Shown: piece by piece, positions 39,714 through 49,893 of the stretch | How positions within the stretch are numbered: the first letter of the stretch is position 1 | How the letters are laid out: each line of letters starts with the position of its first letter | Notes under the pieces: model-generated | The model's input: the letters and a program-made list of their open reading frames with translations, nothing else | Told to the model about the DNA's origin: nothing | Database searches by the model: none | NCBI RefSeq assembly: GCF_028875915.1 | Contig: NZ_JAPEHW010000007.1 | Span: 1-64,000, forward strand | Length of the DNA stretch: 64,000 nt | Source: Pseudoalteromonas sp. G4 | GTDB taxonomy: Bacteria > Pseudomonadota > Gammaproteobacteria > Enterobacterales > Alteromonadaceae | Reading direction: 5' to 3' | Translations under genes and position numbers: made by a program

Positions 39714-41031
39714 ATAATACCATCGCAGCAATCCAACCGAATATTAATAACGGAATGTTAAAGTGTATAAATGTTGGTATAACCGTGTCTTTTATATGGT
39801 CGTGTTGATTATCGGCATTTAAACCTGATGTTGGACCAAGCGTTGAGTCAGAAGCAGGCGAGCCAGCATCACCTAACGCACCCGCGGTACCCACTAAAGC
39901 AGCAGTGGCCATTGGCGAAAAGCCAAGTGTTATGGCAAGTGGTACTATAATTGTCGCCACGATTGGCACCGTTGAAAATGAACTACCAATACCCATTGTA
40001 ATTAATAGTCCAATTATTAAAATCAACGCTGCAGCAAACGCTTTACTATCACCAATTGAACTCGAAATACTTTGTACAAGCGTTGAAACTTCACTTGTTT
40101 GCTGAATAACAGAGGCAAAGCCTTGGGCTGAAATCATAATAAACCCGATCATCGCCATCATTGCCGCACCTTTACTGAAAATATCTGACGATTCTTGCCA
40201 TTTCACAACACCAAAAATAGTAAAAATTAGCACACCTATTAGGCCGCCTAAAATCATCGAGTTAGTAATGGTTTGCGCATAAAGCGAAGTAGCAACGGCA
40301 ATGATACCCACAGCAATCACTTTGCTTTTATTTTTAGGCAGTTTAATTTCAGAACCTTGGTGTAGTTCATGATAAACACGCTCTTTGCGATAGCTAAAAA
40401 ATACAGCAATTACAAGACCAACTAGCATACCTAGAGCAGGAATAATCATCGCAAACGGAACACTAGCAGCGTCAATTTCTAGCGCATTTTTTTCAAGATT
40501 AGTGTGCACAATGTCATACAAAAAAATCCCGCCAAAACCGTATGGCAATACCATATAGGCAGTCGCCAAACCAAAGGTTAAAACGCATGCTATGGCGCGT
40601 CGGTCTAGTTTTAAGTGATCAAAAATAATAAGTAGCGGTGGAATTAAAATAGGAATAAACGCAATATGCACTGGAATTAAGTTTTGCGAGCTAATTGATA
40701 CCAATAAAATCAATGATAATACACTCGCTTTTATAAACAGTTCAGAGTAGCGAGATTGCTCACCTTTAATTTGGCTTATTAGTTTGTCTGCAAGAATATC
40801 GGTCAATCCTGATTTTGCAATTGCCACGGCAAAACCACCGAGCATTGCATAACTTAGAGCGGTTTTTGCACCACCTTGCAAACCATCATTAAACGCTTGC
40901 AGTGTTTGTTCAAGGCCAAGTCCTGCGGTTAATCCTGTTGTTATTGCAGCAATTGTCATTGCCACTATCACATTAATACGTAGTAAACTTAAAATCAGCA
41001 TTACACTAACGCCGAGTACGACTGAGTTCAT
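39712..41031 (-). CDS. Na+/H+ antiporter family protein (NhaC/YuiF-like)
   Basis: This 439-aa polytopic protein has about eleven to twelve membrane helices and the ion-transporter superfamily motifs [19 protein letters not shown] near residue 390 and [18 protein letters not shown] near 345, typical of NhaC/YuiF-type antiporters. Ion specificity is not readable. Its start overlaps the tgpA stop by 4 bases (ATGA), so it is the last gene of the moxR operon, an odd partner. Confidence 0.85.
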   Translation of the reverse strand: MNSVVLGVSVMLILSLLRINVIVAMTIAAITTGLTAGLGLEQTLQAFNDGLQGGAKTALSYAMLGGFAVAIAKSGLTDILADKLISQIKGEQSRYSELFIKASVLSLILLVSISSQNLIPVHIAFIPILIPPLLIIFDHLKLDRRAIACVLTFGLATAYMVLPYGFGGIFLYDIVHTNLEKNALEIDAASVPFAMIIPALGMLVGLVIAVFFSYRKERVYHELHQGSEIKLPKNKSKVIAVGIIAVATSLYAQTITNSMILGGLIGVLIFTIFGVVKWQESSDIFSKGAAMMAMIGFIMISAQGFASVIQQTSEVSTLVQSISSSIGDSKAFAAALILIIGLLITMGIGSSFSTVPIVATIIVPLAITLGFSPMATAALVGTAGALGDAGSPASDSTLGPTSGLNADNQHDHIKDTVIPTFIHFNIPLLIFGWIAAMVL

Positions 41032-42974
41032 AGTTGTCTCTTATATTTTATATTATTGACATTACGTTTAAGCACTTTAACTTGTGCCTTACTAAGTGTT
41101 TTACCACCATAGCGGTGGCGGCTATAGAGCATTAAAAAGCTCATTAAATCTTTTTTATGATGAGGAATTAACTCACTTAGGCGTGTTAAAAACACCTCAA
41201 CCGTTTCACCATCTTTTCTTATTAACCCTTTGCCTTTTGCATAGTTTTCTAATGCAAGTAAGTAATAAACAATGGGATCATCATAACGGATCCGCCGCTG
41301 CCACAGCTTTAATGCTAAGAATGTAAGTAAAAATAGGCCGATTAACGACATAATAATAATTGCTATTTTTAGTGCACTCACATCTTCCATTAGCTCTTTT
41401 AAGAGCTTTTTTTGTGCTGTGTTATCAAAGCCTAACACCCAAGCAGTCCACTGATAATCGAGTTGCTCCAAATAAATGCGTAATTTATTAAATATCGCAA
41501 TTTGACTTAGACTGGTTAATCCAAGCCCTATATTTTCTTCAAATTCATTCCGGATATTATCTAACTGAGACAATGAGCCATTTAGACGATCTGGCTCGAC
41601 ATAGGCAGTGGCATCAAACTTCACCCAACCTCTATTTTCAAGCCAAACTTCTGTCCATGCATGGGCATCATACTGATATACAGACAAATATTCGTTGTTT
41701 TCAGAAAATTCTCCGCCTAAATAACCTGACACAACCCTTGCAGGAATACCTGCAGCACGAAAGATAAACGCACTTGTACTGGCATAGTGTCCGCAAAATC
41801 CTTCTTTTCCTGATATAAACTGGTCTATAGCATTTTTGTCGTCATAAATTGGCGGTTTTAGGGTGTATATAAAACCATTGTCGCTATAGTAACGAGCCAA
41901 TAAATTGATAAACATTTCTGTTGAATTTGCTTGCGCTTTAAGCTGATTTGCCAAAGAGATGCTTGCCATGTTTATTTCGGTAGGGAGACGCGTATTTCGA
42001 ACTCTCTGATTGTTCGTGAGTTGTTGGCTTAATTCTATTTCAGTAAATTCATAGCTAAACTTTTGATTGTTTGGGTTTACGCGATATAAATTTCCATTTT
42101 CTGTTGTAACAATATTGGCAGCATTTGCTTTACTGTAGAATAGGCTTGGCAACCATTTTAATGACGATTGTTCGTGATAAATTTTTATCGTATTGCCATA
42201 CTCTTTAATTTGGGTAAAAGGCAAAATGTTATCTGCCGATTTGGCAATATTCCATGATTTACCATCAAACTCTTCATGTACCATTGCCCGCCAATAGTAA
42301 GGTGCTTGGTAATTACTTGGTAATAGCGCACGAAATGCCAACTTATCTGATTTTGTTAAATCCGATATATTAAATGGGTTTACCGATTCGGATAAGCCAA
42401 CTTGTGCACTTGAAAGGCTAGGCATTCGCCAAAATGCTGGTAGTTTAGGTAGAAATAAAAACAGTACACAAGTAATGGGCAAACTTAGTGCTAAAAGTTT
42501 AAAAGCACGAACACTACTTTGTCTTACTAGTTTTTTGCGGTTTGTCAGTAAGTAAAGTGCTGTAATATTAATTAAAAATAACGATAGCACTAAAAATGTT
42601 ACAGGTAATGATTGGTAAAACAGAAAAACACAGCAAGCAATAAAAAAGTTAACTAACACTATCGATTTTATTTGCTTAGGCTTGGTTGCAATTAATAGCT
42701 TTAAGCAATTCGCCTGTAATAACATCGCCACAAATAAGTTAACGAGTTCGCTTATTCCTATGGTTAAAAAGAGTGTAAGTGTGCAGGCTATAGCTAATAT
42801 ATTAGCTACTACCATAGTGGGGGCACTTGCTTTGGTGTAGCACTCTGCAAATACCCATACAATCAACAAAGCAACGGTGGCAACGAAAAAGAGGGCCAAA
42901 TCATCAAAAAGCAAAGCGCTCACAATCGCAATAATGAGTGCCGACAAGCTTTTTACTTTGTCATGGTTAAACAT
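41028..42974 (-). CDS. TgpA-type transmembrane transglutaminase
   Basis: This 648-aa protein has an N-terminal multi-helix membrane part (residues 1-190, DUF3488), a periplasmic transglutaminase core (about 370-470) with the triad in [31 protein letters not shown] and [11 protein letters not shown], then a helix near 555 and a C-terminal cytoplasmic DUF4129 part. This matches TgpA of Pseudomonas. The MoxR-DUF58-TgpA order is conserved in gammaproteobacteria. Its substrate is unknown; an envelope role is inferred. Confidence 0.93.
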   Translation of the reverse strand: MFNHDKVKSLSALIIAIVSALLFDDLALFFVATVALLIVWVFAECYTKASAPTMVVANILAIACTLTLFLTIGISELVNLFVAMLLQANCLKLLIATKPKQIKSIVLVNFFIACCVFLFYQSLPVTFLVLSLFLINITALYLLTNRKKLVRQSSVRAFKLLALSLPITCVLFLFLPKLPAFWRMPSLSSAQVGLSESVNPFNISDLTKSDKLAFRALLPSNYQAPYYWRAMVHEEFDGKSWNIAKSADNILPFTQIKEYGNTIKIYHEQSSLKWLPSLFYSKANAANIVTTENGNLYRVNPNNQKFSYEFTEIELSQQLTNNQRVRNTRLPTEINMASISLANQLKAQANSTEMFINLLARYYSDNGFIYTLKPPIYDDKNAIDQFISGKEGFCGHYASTSAFIFRAAGIPARVVSGYLGGEFSENNEYLSVYQYDAHAWTEVWLENRGWVKFDATAYVEPDRLNGSLSQLDNIRNEFEENIGLGLTSLSQIAIFNKLRIYLEQLDYQWTAWVLGFDNTAQKKLLKELMEDVSALKIAIIIMSLIGLFLLTFLALKLWQRRIRYDDPIVYYLLALENYAKGKGLIRKDGETVEVFLTRLSELIPHHKKDLMSFLMLYSRHRYGGKTLSKAQVKVLKRNVNNIKYKRQL

Positions 42975-43938
42975 CGCTTAACCTCTCTAAACACTCGCTC
43001 ATGTGCTTATTACCACTGCCAAGGTTAACCTTATTATTTGGTAACACCAAACTGTAACGCAAGTTTTCATGCTCTGCATGGGTAATGAGGTAACTTAAAT
43101 GTTGTAGTTTTTGTTCTAAATCACCAGGCACCGTATTTAAGCCAAATTCATACTCACTTGAACTACCAGCAGTAAAGTCTTTTGTTGCCAGTACTTGATG
43201 TTTGGCATAATGCTTCCATGATATTCGATTAACTTTGTCACCTTCAATATAAGGGCGAACCCCTTGATAGTTTTCACTCGCAAAGCTTGTTTTACTGTTA
43301 TCAGTTTCAGATTCAAGTTCAGCTTGATTAACTTGGTGAAATGAAAAGGCCAATGGAGTAGGGTAAATGTATGTTTTCACCTCTGAAACAAAATAACTCC
43401 ACGTTGTAACCAAGCCAAATGGGTAACGCGAAAGTAGTTTTATGCGAGGTAATGTGTGTGAACCTCGTTTTACTTCATTTACTTGAACATCTAGTTTAAA
43501 GAGATTTGCATCAACACCATCAACAAACTGATTTTGGATATTTTCACCTTCAACCTGGAGACTAGTAGTGCCATCACGGTTCGTAAAATGAAACTGTGCA
43601 AAATACCCTGTGTGTTGATAACCTGCATTTGTATGTGAAAGTGTGATTTTCAAGTTATACAAATTTATAAAGGCAACGATAAAATTAACTAATAAAAATG
43701 ACAGCATTAAATAGCTAAACATAATCACTAGGTTGTTTTGATAATTAATACCCAGCACATACACTAACAAGTTAACAAACAAGTACGCTAAGCCAAATTT
43801 GCTTGGCAATATATAAATATTCTTATGACTTAACGTGATGGTTTGAGCGCTGTGTTTACGCTTTTTTAATTGATTGTTAAACCAAGTATTTAAATACGAT
43901 TTAACTTGGTAGCGCAGACTGTTTTTAGTATCGGACAT
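42967..43938 (-). CDS. DUF58 membrane protein
   Basis: This 323-aa protein has two adjacent membrane helices (about residues 45-90) and the DUF58 domain in the second half, with the hallmark ENYQGVRPYIEGDKVNRISWKHYAK-type motif near 225. DUF58 proteins are VWA-like scaffolds that accompany MoxR ATPases. It lies 2 bases after moxR and overlaps tgpA by 8, so the three are one coupled operon. Confidence 0.92.
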   Translation of the reverse strand: MSDTKNSLRYQVKSYLNTWFNNQLKKRKHSAQTITLSHKNIYILPSKFGLAYLFVNLLVYVLGINYQNNLVIMFSYLMLSFLLVNFIVAFINLYNLKITLSHTNAGYQHTGYFAQFHFTNRDGTTSLQVEGENIQNQFVDGVDANLFKLDVQVNEVKRGSHTLPRIKLLSRYPFGLVTTWSYFVSEVKTYIYPTPLAFSFHQVNQAELESETDNSKTSFASENYQGVRPYIEGDKVNRISWKHYAKHQVLATKDFTAGSSSEYEFGLNTVPGDLEQKLQHLSYLITHAEHENLRYSLVLPNNKVNLGSGNKHMSECLERLSDV

Positions 43939-43940
43939 AA

Positions 43941-44846
43941 CTAAGGGTTAATTTTCACTTTACTTAGTAGATCATGGGATAGTTTGTTTGTGGTATTACT
44001 TGCAATACCAAGGCGATGCTCCGCAACAGATGGGAAAATTGCCTGCACATCATCTGGTATTACATAATCTCGACTATGTATAAATGCCCATGCTTTTGCT
44101 GCATTTGCAATTGCGATTGATGCACGTGGTGATAATGCCATAGGGTAATCTTGACTATCTCGAGTCTCAGTGACTAAATCTAGTATGTACTCAACAACCA
44201 CATTTGAAAGCACAACGCTATTAACCAAAGACTGCATTTCGACTAAGTTAGCTGGGGTTAACAGTGCACTGACTTTTTTAGCTGCGGCACTAATTTCACC
44301 TAACAAAATCGCTTTTTCTGATTCTTTATCTGGATAACCCAAACCAATTCGCATCAAAAAACGGTCAAGCTGTGATTCAGGTAATGGGAATGTACCGGCC
44401 TGATGCATTGGGTTTTGTGTTGCAATAACAAAAAAAGGAGTCGGTAAAGCATGACTTTTACCATCGATACTCACTTGCTGTTCTTCCATTGCTTCAAGTA
44501 ATGCGCTTTGTGTCTTTGGTCCTGCACGGTTAATTTCATCAGCTAACACTACTTGATTAAAAAGTGGTCCAGGATGAAAGTGAAACGTTTGTTTATTTGG
44601 ATCAAAAATGGTGCTACCTGTGATATCAGAGGGTAAAAGGTCGCTCGTAAATTGCACCCGTTGATAATCAAGTCCTAATATATTTGACAGTGCATGTGCA
44701 AGGGATGTTTTACCCATGCCAGGTAAGTCTTCAATTAATAGATGACCCTTTGCAAGTAGACAACACAGTGAGAGTTTAATCTGCTGTTGTTTGCCTAAAA
44801 TGACTGAATTTAATTGTTGGATGATTTGGTCAAGCGCTTGATTCAT
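43941..44846 (-). CDS. MoxR-family AAA+ ATPase
   Basis: This AAA+ ATPase (301 aa) has Walker A EDLPGMGKTSLAHAL near residue 37, Walker B ADEINRAG near 100, sensor ATQNPMHQAGTFPLPESQLDRF near 145 and arginine-finger positions. MoxR proteins act as chaperones for partners with VWA or metal sites; here DUF58 and TgpA are the natural clients. It is the first gene of the operon. Confidence 0.95.
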   Translation of the reverse strand: MNQALDQIIQQLNSVILGKQQQIKLSLCCLLAKGHLLIEDLPGMGKTSLAHALSNILGLDYQRVQFTSDLLPSDITGSTIFDPNKQTFHFHPGPLFNQVVLADEINRAGPKTQSALLEAMEEQQVSIDGKSHALPTPFFVIATQNPMHQAGTFPLPESQLDRFLMRIGLGYPDKESEKAILLGEISAAAKKVSALLTPANLVEMQSLVNSVVLSNVVVEYILDLVTETRDSQDYPMALSPRASIAIANAAKAWAFIHSRDYVIPDDVQAIFPSVAEHRLGIASNTTNKLSHDLLSKVKINP

Positions 44847-45400
44847 TATGTTTTGCTATTTTCCATTGGTTAGATTTGCACGTTTATCGTTCTCGAAGTT
44901 AACCGCTGAGAATGTAATTTACTAAATCTAATAAGTTTGTTTTTTATTTAAGAGATACCATTAACTTTTAACGGTAACGTGAATGTTTTAAATCTCTTAA
45001 AAGGTTGTTATCGAACTTAATATACAGGTATCTAGTTTGATTACAATCACTAGAAAGTGTCACTTACTATAGCTTGCAAAATTCACTCGCGCATCAAAAC
45101 TGCATTTTTTCAATCTATATTATTAAATTAATGTGCTGAAAAGTGCGTTCAAGCAGTGAAAATTGGAGGGCCGAAACTAACGAATAATGAAAACAAGCCA
45201 TATTTAACATAATAAACATTATGAGAGGTATCTTGAATTTATATCTAACCACTTAGCATGTGCTTTATAATACTTGTTAATCATTATTTATTTAGTTTTA
45301 TAATAGCTTTAAATCTTTTCTGGTGAACCTTACCAATTTTAGGTAAATTACGCATCATTCTTTAACTTTCAATTAGATACTGGTCTAGTTAGTATTCTTT
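44847..45400. promoter_or_regulatory. 554-base intergenic region with a nested inverted repeat
   Basis: I see no gene here. A 10-bp inverted repeat, TTTAAGAGAT (44947-44956) and ATCTCTTAAA (44992-45001), encloses a smaller one (ACC ... GGT, near 44957-44976). No T tract suits either strand as a terminator. It lies about 100-155 bases upstream of moxR and may be an operator or a small RNA. The rest is AT-rich. Confidence 0.4.
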
Positions 45401-46198
45401 ATGTTTAAACTGCATATTCGTTTTGTATTTTATATAGCACTATTTCTTGCCAGTATTTCCTTAAATGCAAAAACGCTTAAAGTTGCTTCTGACTATTGGT
45501 GCCCATTTATTTGTGACAATGCAAATTCACCGGGCATTCTTATTGAAGTTATGAATGAAATTGCACTGAGCAATCATTTATTACTCGATATTAAAATCAT
45601 TCCATTATCGCGCGCATTAAAAATGGCAGATCACGGCGAAATTGATATTGTGCTTGCGTTAACACAGCAACATGTTGAAGAGTTTAATTTACAACAATCA
45701 CATGAAATATTTGGTGGCTGGTACAATGATTTTTATGCTCGTAACGATACAGCTAAGCGCTTAATAAATGAACCAGGCTCAAAAATATTGCCAGCCATAT
45801 TTCGCAAACATAATCGGATTGGTTTAATTAAGGGTTACGAATATGGTGATACTTTAGATAAGCTTTTTGCTGAGTACCCAAATAATTTGTATTATTCCAC
45901 TGGTAACGCACCTTTAAAGCGCAATATTAAGCTATTACAAAAAGGTCGCATCGATTTTCTATTAGATTCTCGTTTTAACCTAGATTACCAACTATCACGT
46001 TTACATATACATGATGTTGTTAGAGTAACTACTGTAGGTACGCTTACGCCACTTTATCTTGGTTTTAACGCACAGATTTCACATGATGTAATTACTCTTT
46101 TTGACGATGGTATTAACAGCTTGCAAGCTAGTGGCAAGCTCAATGACATTTTAAAAACGTATCATACTGAGTCTTGGTATTCGGCTAATAACTTTTAA
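45401..46198 (+). CDS. Periplasmic solute-binding protein-like (family 3)
   Basis: This 265-aa protein has a signal peptide (residues 1-23, ending LNAK) and the fold of amino-acid-type binding proteins (SBP_bac_3): LKVASDYWCPF at the first strand, then SRALKMADHGEIDIVLALT. No transporter genes adjoin it, so it may be an orphan receptor or an ABC partner encoded elsewhere. A disulfide is possible between Cys residues of WCPFICD. Confidence 0.8.
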   Translation: MFKLHIRFVFYIALFLASISLNAKTLKVASDYWCPFICDNANSPGILIEVMNEIALSNHLLLDIKIIPLSRALKMADHGEIDIVLALTQQHVEEFNLQQSHEIFGGWYNDFYARNDTAKRLINEPGSKILPAIFRKHNRIGLIKGYEYGDTLDKLFAEYPNNLYYSTGNAPLKRNIKLLQKGRIDFLLDSRFNLDYQLSRLHIHDVVRVTTVGTLTPLYLGFNAQISHDVITLFDDGINSLQASGKLNDILKTYHTESWYSANNF

Positions 46199-46228
46199 AT
46201 TTTCGCCAATAACTGATAGTTTCAAGTA

Positions 46229-46693
46229 CTATTCAAATTCTTCAATTATGTCTTGTTTTTGTGCCATGAGCTGGCTTCGTTCTTGGCCTTTTTGATACTC
46301 TTCAGCAATCATTTTTTCTAAAGCTGCAATGTGTTCATTCGCATCTTTTTGGCTTATATCACCGGAGTTTAGCTGTGTTTCAATCTCTTCAATTTTCTCT
46401 TTAAGTTGCTTTATCTTTTCAATATCCACACCTAGTCGCTGCATTAATATAGCTTCTTGCATTTTTGCTAGAAAGCTCACGTTTTTGTCGGCTTCATAAA
46501 CGCTTTTTTGTTGATACTGCCTCGCTGTGTGTAACGCTGTTTGTTTTGGCATCTCAGTACTTAATTGCTCAGAAAACGTTGCCGAATTGTCAGCCGTCGG
46601 CATTTCTTTGCCTGCTTTAGAGCGATCACCTTCTTTAATGTCAGTACCATTTGTTAAATTTACGTCCTTTTTAAGTGTGTTATATAACAACAT
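46229..46693 (-). CDS. Hypothetical coiled-coil protein
   Basis: This 154-aa protein is not recognised. Residues 1-70 are polar and probably disordered (many Ser, Thr, Asn). Residues 75-150 are strongly helical, with heptads such as IEKIKQLKEKIEEIETQL, and are acidic at the end. There is no signal peptide or membrane helix. It is convergent with the binding-protein gene and divergent from umuD. Confidence 0.65.
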   Translation of the reverse strand: MLLYNTLKKDVNLTNGTDIKEGDRSKAGKEMPTADNSATFSEQLSTEMPKQTALHTARQYQQKSVYEADKNVSFLAKMQEAILMQRLGVDIEKIKQLKEKIEEIETQLNSGDISQKDANEHIAALEKMIAEEYQKGQERSQLMAQKQDIIEEFE

Positions 46694-46868
46694 GCTGTTT
46701 TCCTAACATAGTTTGTTTCAAAAATTATTTATCAACTTTTAGGCCAGTTTTATTTTTCGTTGCTGTAATTTGTAACTTATTGAGTTGTCATACTTTACAC
46801 ATTTGGGTGTTAAAAACTTTTACAGGTGAACAAACCGACACTACCTAATTTTGATGATTTGCACTAAA

Positions 46869-46884
46869 CTGTATATTTATACAG
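46869..46884. promoter_or_regulatory. LexA (SOS) box of umuDC
   Basis: CTGTATATTTATACAG matches the gammaproteobacterial LexA operator CTGT-N8-ACAG exactly. It ends 22 bases before the umuD GTG start, so LexA would cover the promoter. Confidence 0.92.
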
Positions 46885-46905
46885 TTATTTGATATTTACT
46901 TATTT

Positions 46906-47307
46906 GTGAAAGTTGTACCAATAAAAATTGAGGCAGGCATAACTGGCTTTGAGTCCCCTGCTGCCGAATATCAAGAGCTTGGATTATCTCTTGATGAACT
47001 GCTTATACAACACCCTAACGCCACTTTTGTTGGCGTGGCAACGGGTGACTCTATGATTGGTTGCGGTATTTTTGATGGCGATATTTTAATTGTTGATCGC
47101 GCACTGGAACCACAGCAAGGGGATGTGATCGTGGCTAATTTTAATGGTGTGTTCACCTGTAAAATTTTTGATAAACAACGTGGTATGCTGATATCGAGCT
47201 CTCCCCACTACCCGCCAATCTTGGTTAATAAAGGCGATACATTTCAATACGAAGGTGTAGTAAGTACATCGGTACGGTTACATCGCGCGCGTAAGGCCTT
47301 GTTCTAA
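46906..47307 (+). CDS. umuD: UmuD, SOS mutagenesis protein
   Basis: This 133-aa protein is LexA/UmuD-like. The serine-lysine dyad is Ser49 in GDSM and Lys86 in FTCKIF. By alignment to E. coli UmuD the cleavage site falls at Thr13-Gly14 (ITGFESPAAEY), where E. coli has Cys24-Gly25; so the N-terminal arm is about 11 residues shorter and the P1 residue is unusual. The start is GTG at 46906 with no clear Shine-Dalgarno; no in-frame ATG lies upstream after the LexA box. The stop overlaps umuC (TAATG). Confidence 0.93.
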   Translation: MKVVPIKIEAGITGFESPAAEYQELGLSLDELLIQHPNATFVGVATGDSMIGCGIFDGDILIVDRALEPQQGDVIVANFNGVFTCKIFDKQRGMLISSSPHYPPILVNKGDTFQYEGVVSTSVRLHRARKALF

Positions 47308-48563
47308 TGTTTGCACTTGTAGATGCTGTATCGTTTTACGCCAGCGCCGAAAAGGTCTTTGACCCAACCATCCGAAATCGCCCTGTTGTTGTGCTAACTA
47401 ACAACGATGGCTGCATTTGTGCTGTTTGCCCTATTGCAAAAAAGCTGAATATTCCGAAGTTTGAACCGTATTTCAAAGTAAAAGAGTTACTTGAAAAACA
47501 TAACGTTATTGTACGTTCCTCTAATTATGAGCTCTATGCTGATTTAAGTGCTCGCATGATGAACGAAATTAGTCGATTTAGTGATAACCAATATATTTAC
47601 TCAATTGATGAATCATTTTTAAATTTTAATGGCTTTAACAATCTAATTAATGACTGGCATGAGTATGGCCATACCATTCGTAAAGCAGTATGGCGTAAAA
47701 CTAAAATCCCCGTAGGTGTGGGTTTTGGCCCGACAGCAACCCTTGCTAAAGCTGCCAATCATGCAGCAAAAAAATTACCTGGATTTGATGGTGTGGCAGT
47801 AATAAACAATGAGGCCTCCCGTAAACATATTTTAAAATTAATGGCTGCAGAAGATGTGTGGGGGGTTGGACGTCGCATTAGTAAAAAGCTAAAACTCATG
47901 AATATTCACAGTGCACTTGATTTAGCAAATCAACCCGCAAAATTAATGCGTAAGCAGTTTAGTGTTGTACTTGAGCGAACCATTAATGAGTTAAATGGTA
48001 CATCTTGCTTATCGTGGGATGATGTGAAGCAAAAAAAGAAAGAGGTCTACTCTACTCGCTCCTTTGGCGAACGCATTAGCGATGCACATTCGTTACGCGC
48101 TGCCTTTGCGGCACATTGTAATATTGTGGCACGAAAACTTAGAAAACAAGGCTCTTTGGCGAAACGCATTGTTATTTTTGCCCATAGCTCTCCCTTTGAA
48201 GAGCATTACTATAAACGCACATTTATTTATGAGTTTCCCGTAGCATCTAACGACGTCACGATATTTGCTAATGCTGTAAAAAAAATATTTTTAAAAATTT
48301 ATAGCCCGAATGTACGCTTTCAAAAGTGCGGTATTGGGGCAATTGAGTTAGAAGACGAAATCTATCGTCAAGGTGACTTATTTAATCACTCTCAAGATAA
48401 GCCTGAGTTAATGCAATGCTTAGATACTATTAACCAACGCTTTGGTAACGACGCGCTTAAGCTTGCAAGCGAAAAACAAAGCGCTTTTTGGCATATGCGA
48501 CGCGCATTTTTATCTCCCAAATACACTACTCGTTGGTCAGATATTCCGAGAATAAAATGCTAA
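47307..48563 (+). CDS. umuC: UmuC, DNA polymerase V catalytic subunit
   Basis: UmuC (418 aa, E. coli 422) is a Y-family polymerase. Palm motifs are VDAVSFYASAEKVF near residue 4 (first metal Asp) and SIDESFLNF near 98 (Asp-Glu pair). The thumb HhH region and the little-finger part follow. It works with cleaved UmuD in translesion synthesis. It is coupled to umuD by a one-base overlap and controlled by the same LexA box. Confidence 0.96.
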   Translation: MFALVDAVSFYASAEKVFDPTIRNRPVVVLTNNDGCICAVCPIAKKLNIPKFEPYFKVKELLEKHNVIVRSSNYELYADLSARMMNEISRFSDNQYIYSIDESFLNFNGFNNLINDWHEYGHTIRKAVWRKTKIPVGVGFGPTATLAKAANHAAKKLPGFDGVAVINNEASRKHILKLMAAEDVWGVGRRISKKLKLMNIHSALDLANQPAKLMRKQFSVVLERTINELNGTSCLSWDDVKQKKKEVYSTRSFGERISDAHSLRAAFAAHCNIVARKLRKQGSLAKRIVIFAHSSPFEEHYYKRTFIYEFPVASNDVTIFANAVKKIFLKIYSPNVRFQKCGIGAIELEDEIYRQGDLFNHSQDKPELMQCLDTINQRFGNDALKLASEKQSAFWHMRRAFLSPKYTTRWSDIPRIKC

Positions 48564-48586
48564 TAAATAAGGTATAAAAAAAGCGT

Positions 48587-48997
48587 TTAAAAAGGTCTTG
48601 GGTTAACTGTGAAGAACGCTTCAAAATTAGTGGGATCTGTAAATTTAATAACAGCAGCATAGCGCTTAGAGGCATCGAATTGCTGAGGTTGTTTTAAAAG
48701 TACTGGGCGCGAGATTATTTGGCCTTGAGATGTTTGCCAACTTAATACTAAATCTGCACCTTGATAACGCGCTTGTGGAAAGCCAGTACCGCAATAGCTT
48801 TGCGGCTCAACTAAATTACAGCTAACCATTTTTGCCGATTCAACAACGGTTAATTTAATATTTTCAATAGTGCTGTTTGCATCATTATAAAAAGCCAGTC
48901 CAGACACAGTGAGCGAAGGAGAAGTTGTAGATTTACACCCAAATAAAGCAATAAATAAACAGCAAAACATAAAATAAAAACGCTTAGAAAATAACAC
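48587..48997 (-). CDS. Putative lipoprotein, unknown function
   Basis: This 136-aa protein has a signal sequence ending in a lipobox (LFGC, Cys21), so it should be lipid-anchored. The mature part is beta-rich, with two cysteines (in VSCNLV and SYCGTG) that may pair. I recognise no family. It converges with umuC, from which it is separated by 23 bases. Confidence 0.7.
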   Translation of the reverse strand: MLFSKRFYFMFCCLFIALFGCKSTTSPSLTVSGLAFYNDANSTIENIKLTVVESAKMVSCNLVEPQSYCGTGFPQARYQGADLVLSWQTSQGQIISRPVLLKQPQQFDASKRYAAVIKFTDPTNFEAFFTVNPRPF

Positions 48998-49230
48998 CTG
49001 TTATACCCCTTTACAAAAATACAAAGCCTTTAAAAACAGGCTATACAGCAATAAAATAAAAACAAAGTTAACTTAAATTAATTAACATTTGTTTTTTTTG
49101 AACTAAAAATAAACCATTTAGCTTTAATCAAACATGAATCGTGCTACTTACTAATCTGTGAAATGCGTAGTTACTTATGTAATTTAACTAATTAAGAGCA
49201 AATAAAAAGACGAGAATGACAACAGCGAGC

Positions 49231-49893
49231 CTATTTGTAGCTTGTAACACGAATAATGTTACTCTTTAACGCATTGTTTTCAATATAAAACTGAAGCCCT
49301 GCAGCATTATTCGGAACTTCAAATGTTAAACGGGTATTTGAAACGAATTTCGGGGTAATTTTAAGCGGTCCCAACACCACTTTTGAATCTTGATTAAAAC
49401 CAATACCTGAAAGTGAAAAGGTTTTACCTTTTTCAAGAGTAACAGAAGCATCGCCAAAAATAAGTGGCGCATTATTTAATAGGGATTCAACCTTAACTTC
49501 ATTGGTTTTTTGGTCTTGATCATAAATAAATAGCGCATATTTACCTTTGGGTACCTCTAATTTAAACACGAGGCCTTCGCTACTAGTTGAGGTAGGTTTA
49601 AAATTAAAAACATTATTGTGTTGATACACAACAACAACCGGATCGATTAGTTTTTCAAACTGTGAACCAGTAATTAGAATATCATCACCAAAACGATAAC
49701 GCCCAGCTACTGAAATATCAGAATAAAAACCTGAAAGCTGAGATACAGTAATGGTATTTTTAGCAAAAAACGCTGACTTCTTTTGTGGATTTAAATCAAA
49801 ATTATCAAGCACTTTATCGTTATCACTATCAAATGCAAACGCAGTTGCGCTAAATACACACCCTGAAATAATAGTAATAAGGTAACTTCTCAT
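49231..49893 (-). CDS. Secreted protein with a calcium-binding DxDxD-type repeat
   Basis: This 220-aa protein has a signal peptide (residues 1-20, ending TAFA) followed at once by DSDNDKVLDNFDLNP, a thrombospondin type 3-like calcium loop. The rest is beta-rich and contains two similar segments (DDILITGSQF and KTFSLSGIGF) resembling IPT/TIG-type Ig folds. The function is unknown; surface adhesion or matrix binding is only a guess. It stands alone. Confidence 0.7.
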   Translation of the reverse strand: MRSYLITIISGCVFSATAFAFDSDNDKVLDNFDLNPQKKSAFFAKNTITVSQLSGFYSDISVAGRYRFGDDILITGSQFEKLIDPVVVVYQHNNVFNFKPTSTSSEGLVFKLEVPKGKYALFIYDQDQKTNEVKVESLLNNAPLIFGDASVTLEKGKTFSLSGIGFNQDSKVVLGPLKITPKFVSNTRLTFEVPNNAAGLQFYIENNALKSNIIRVTSYK

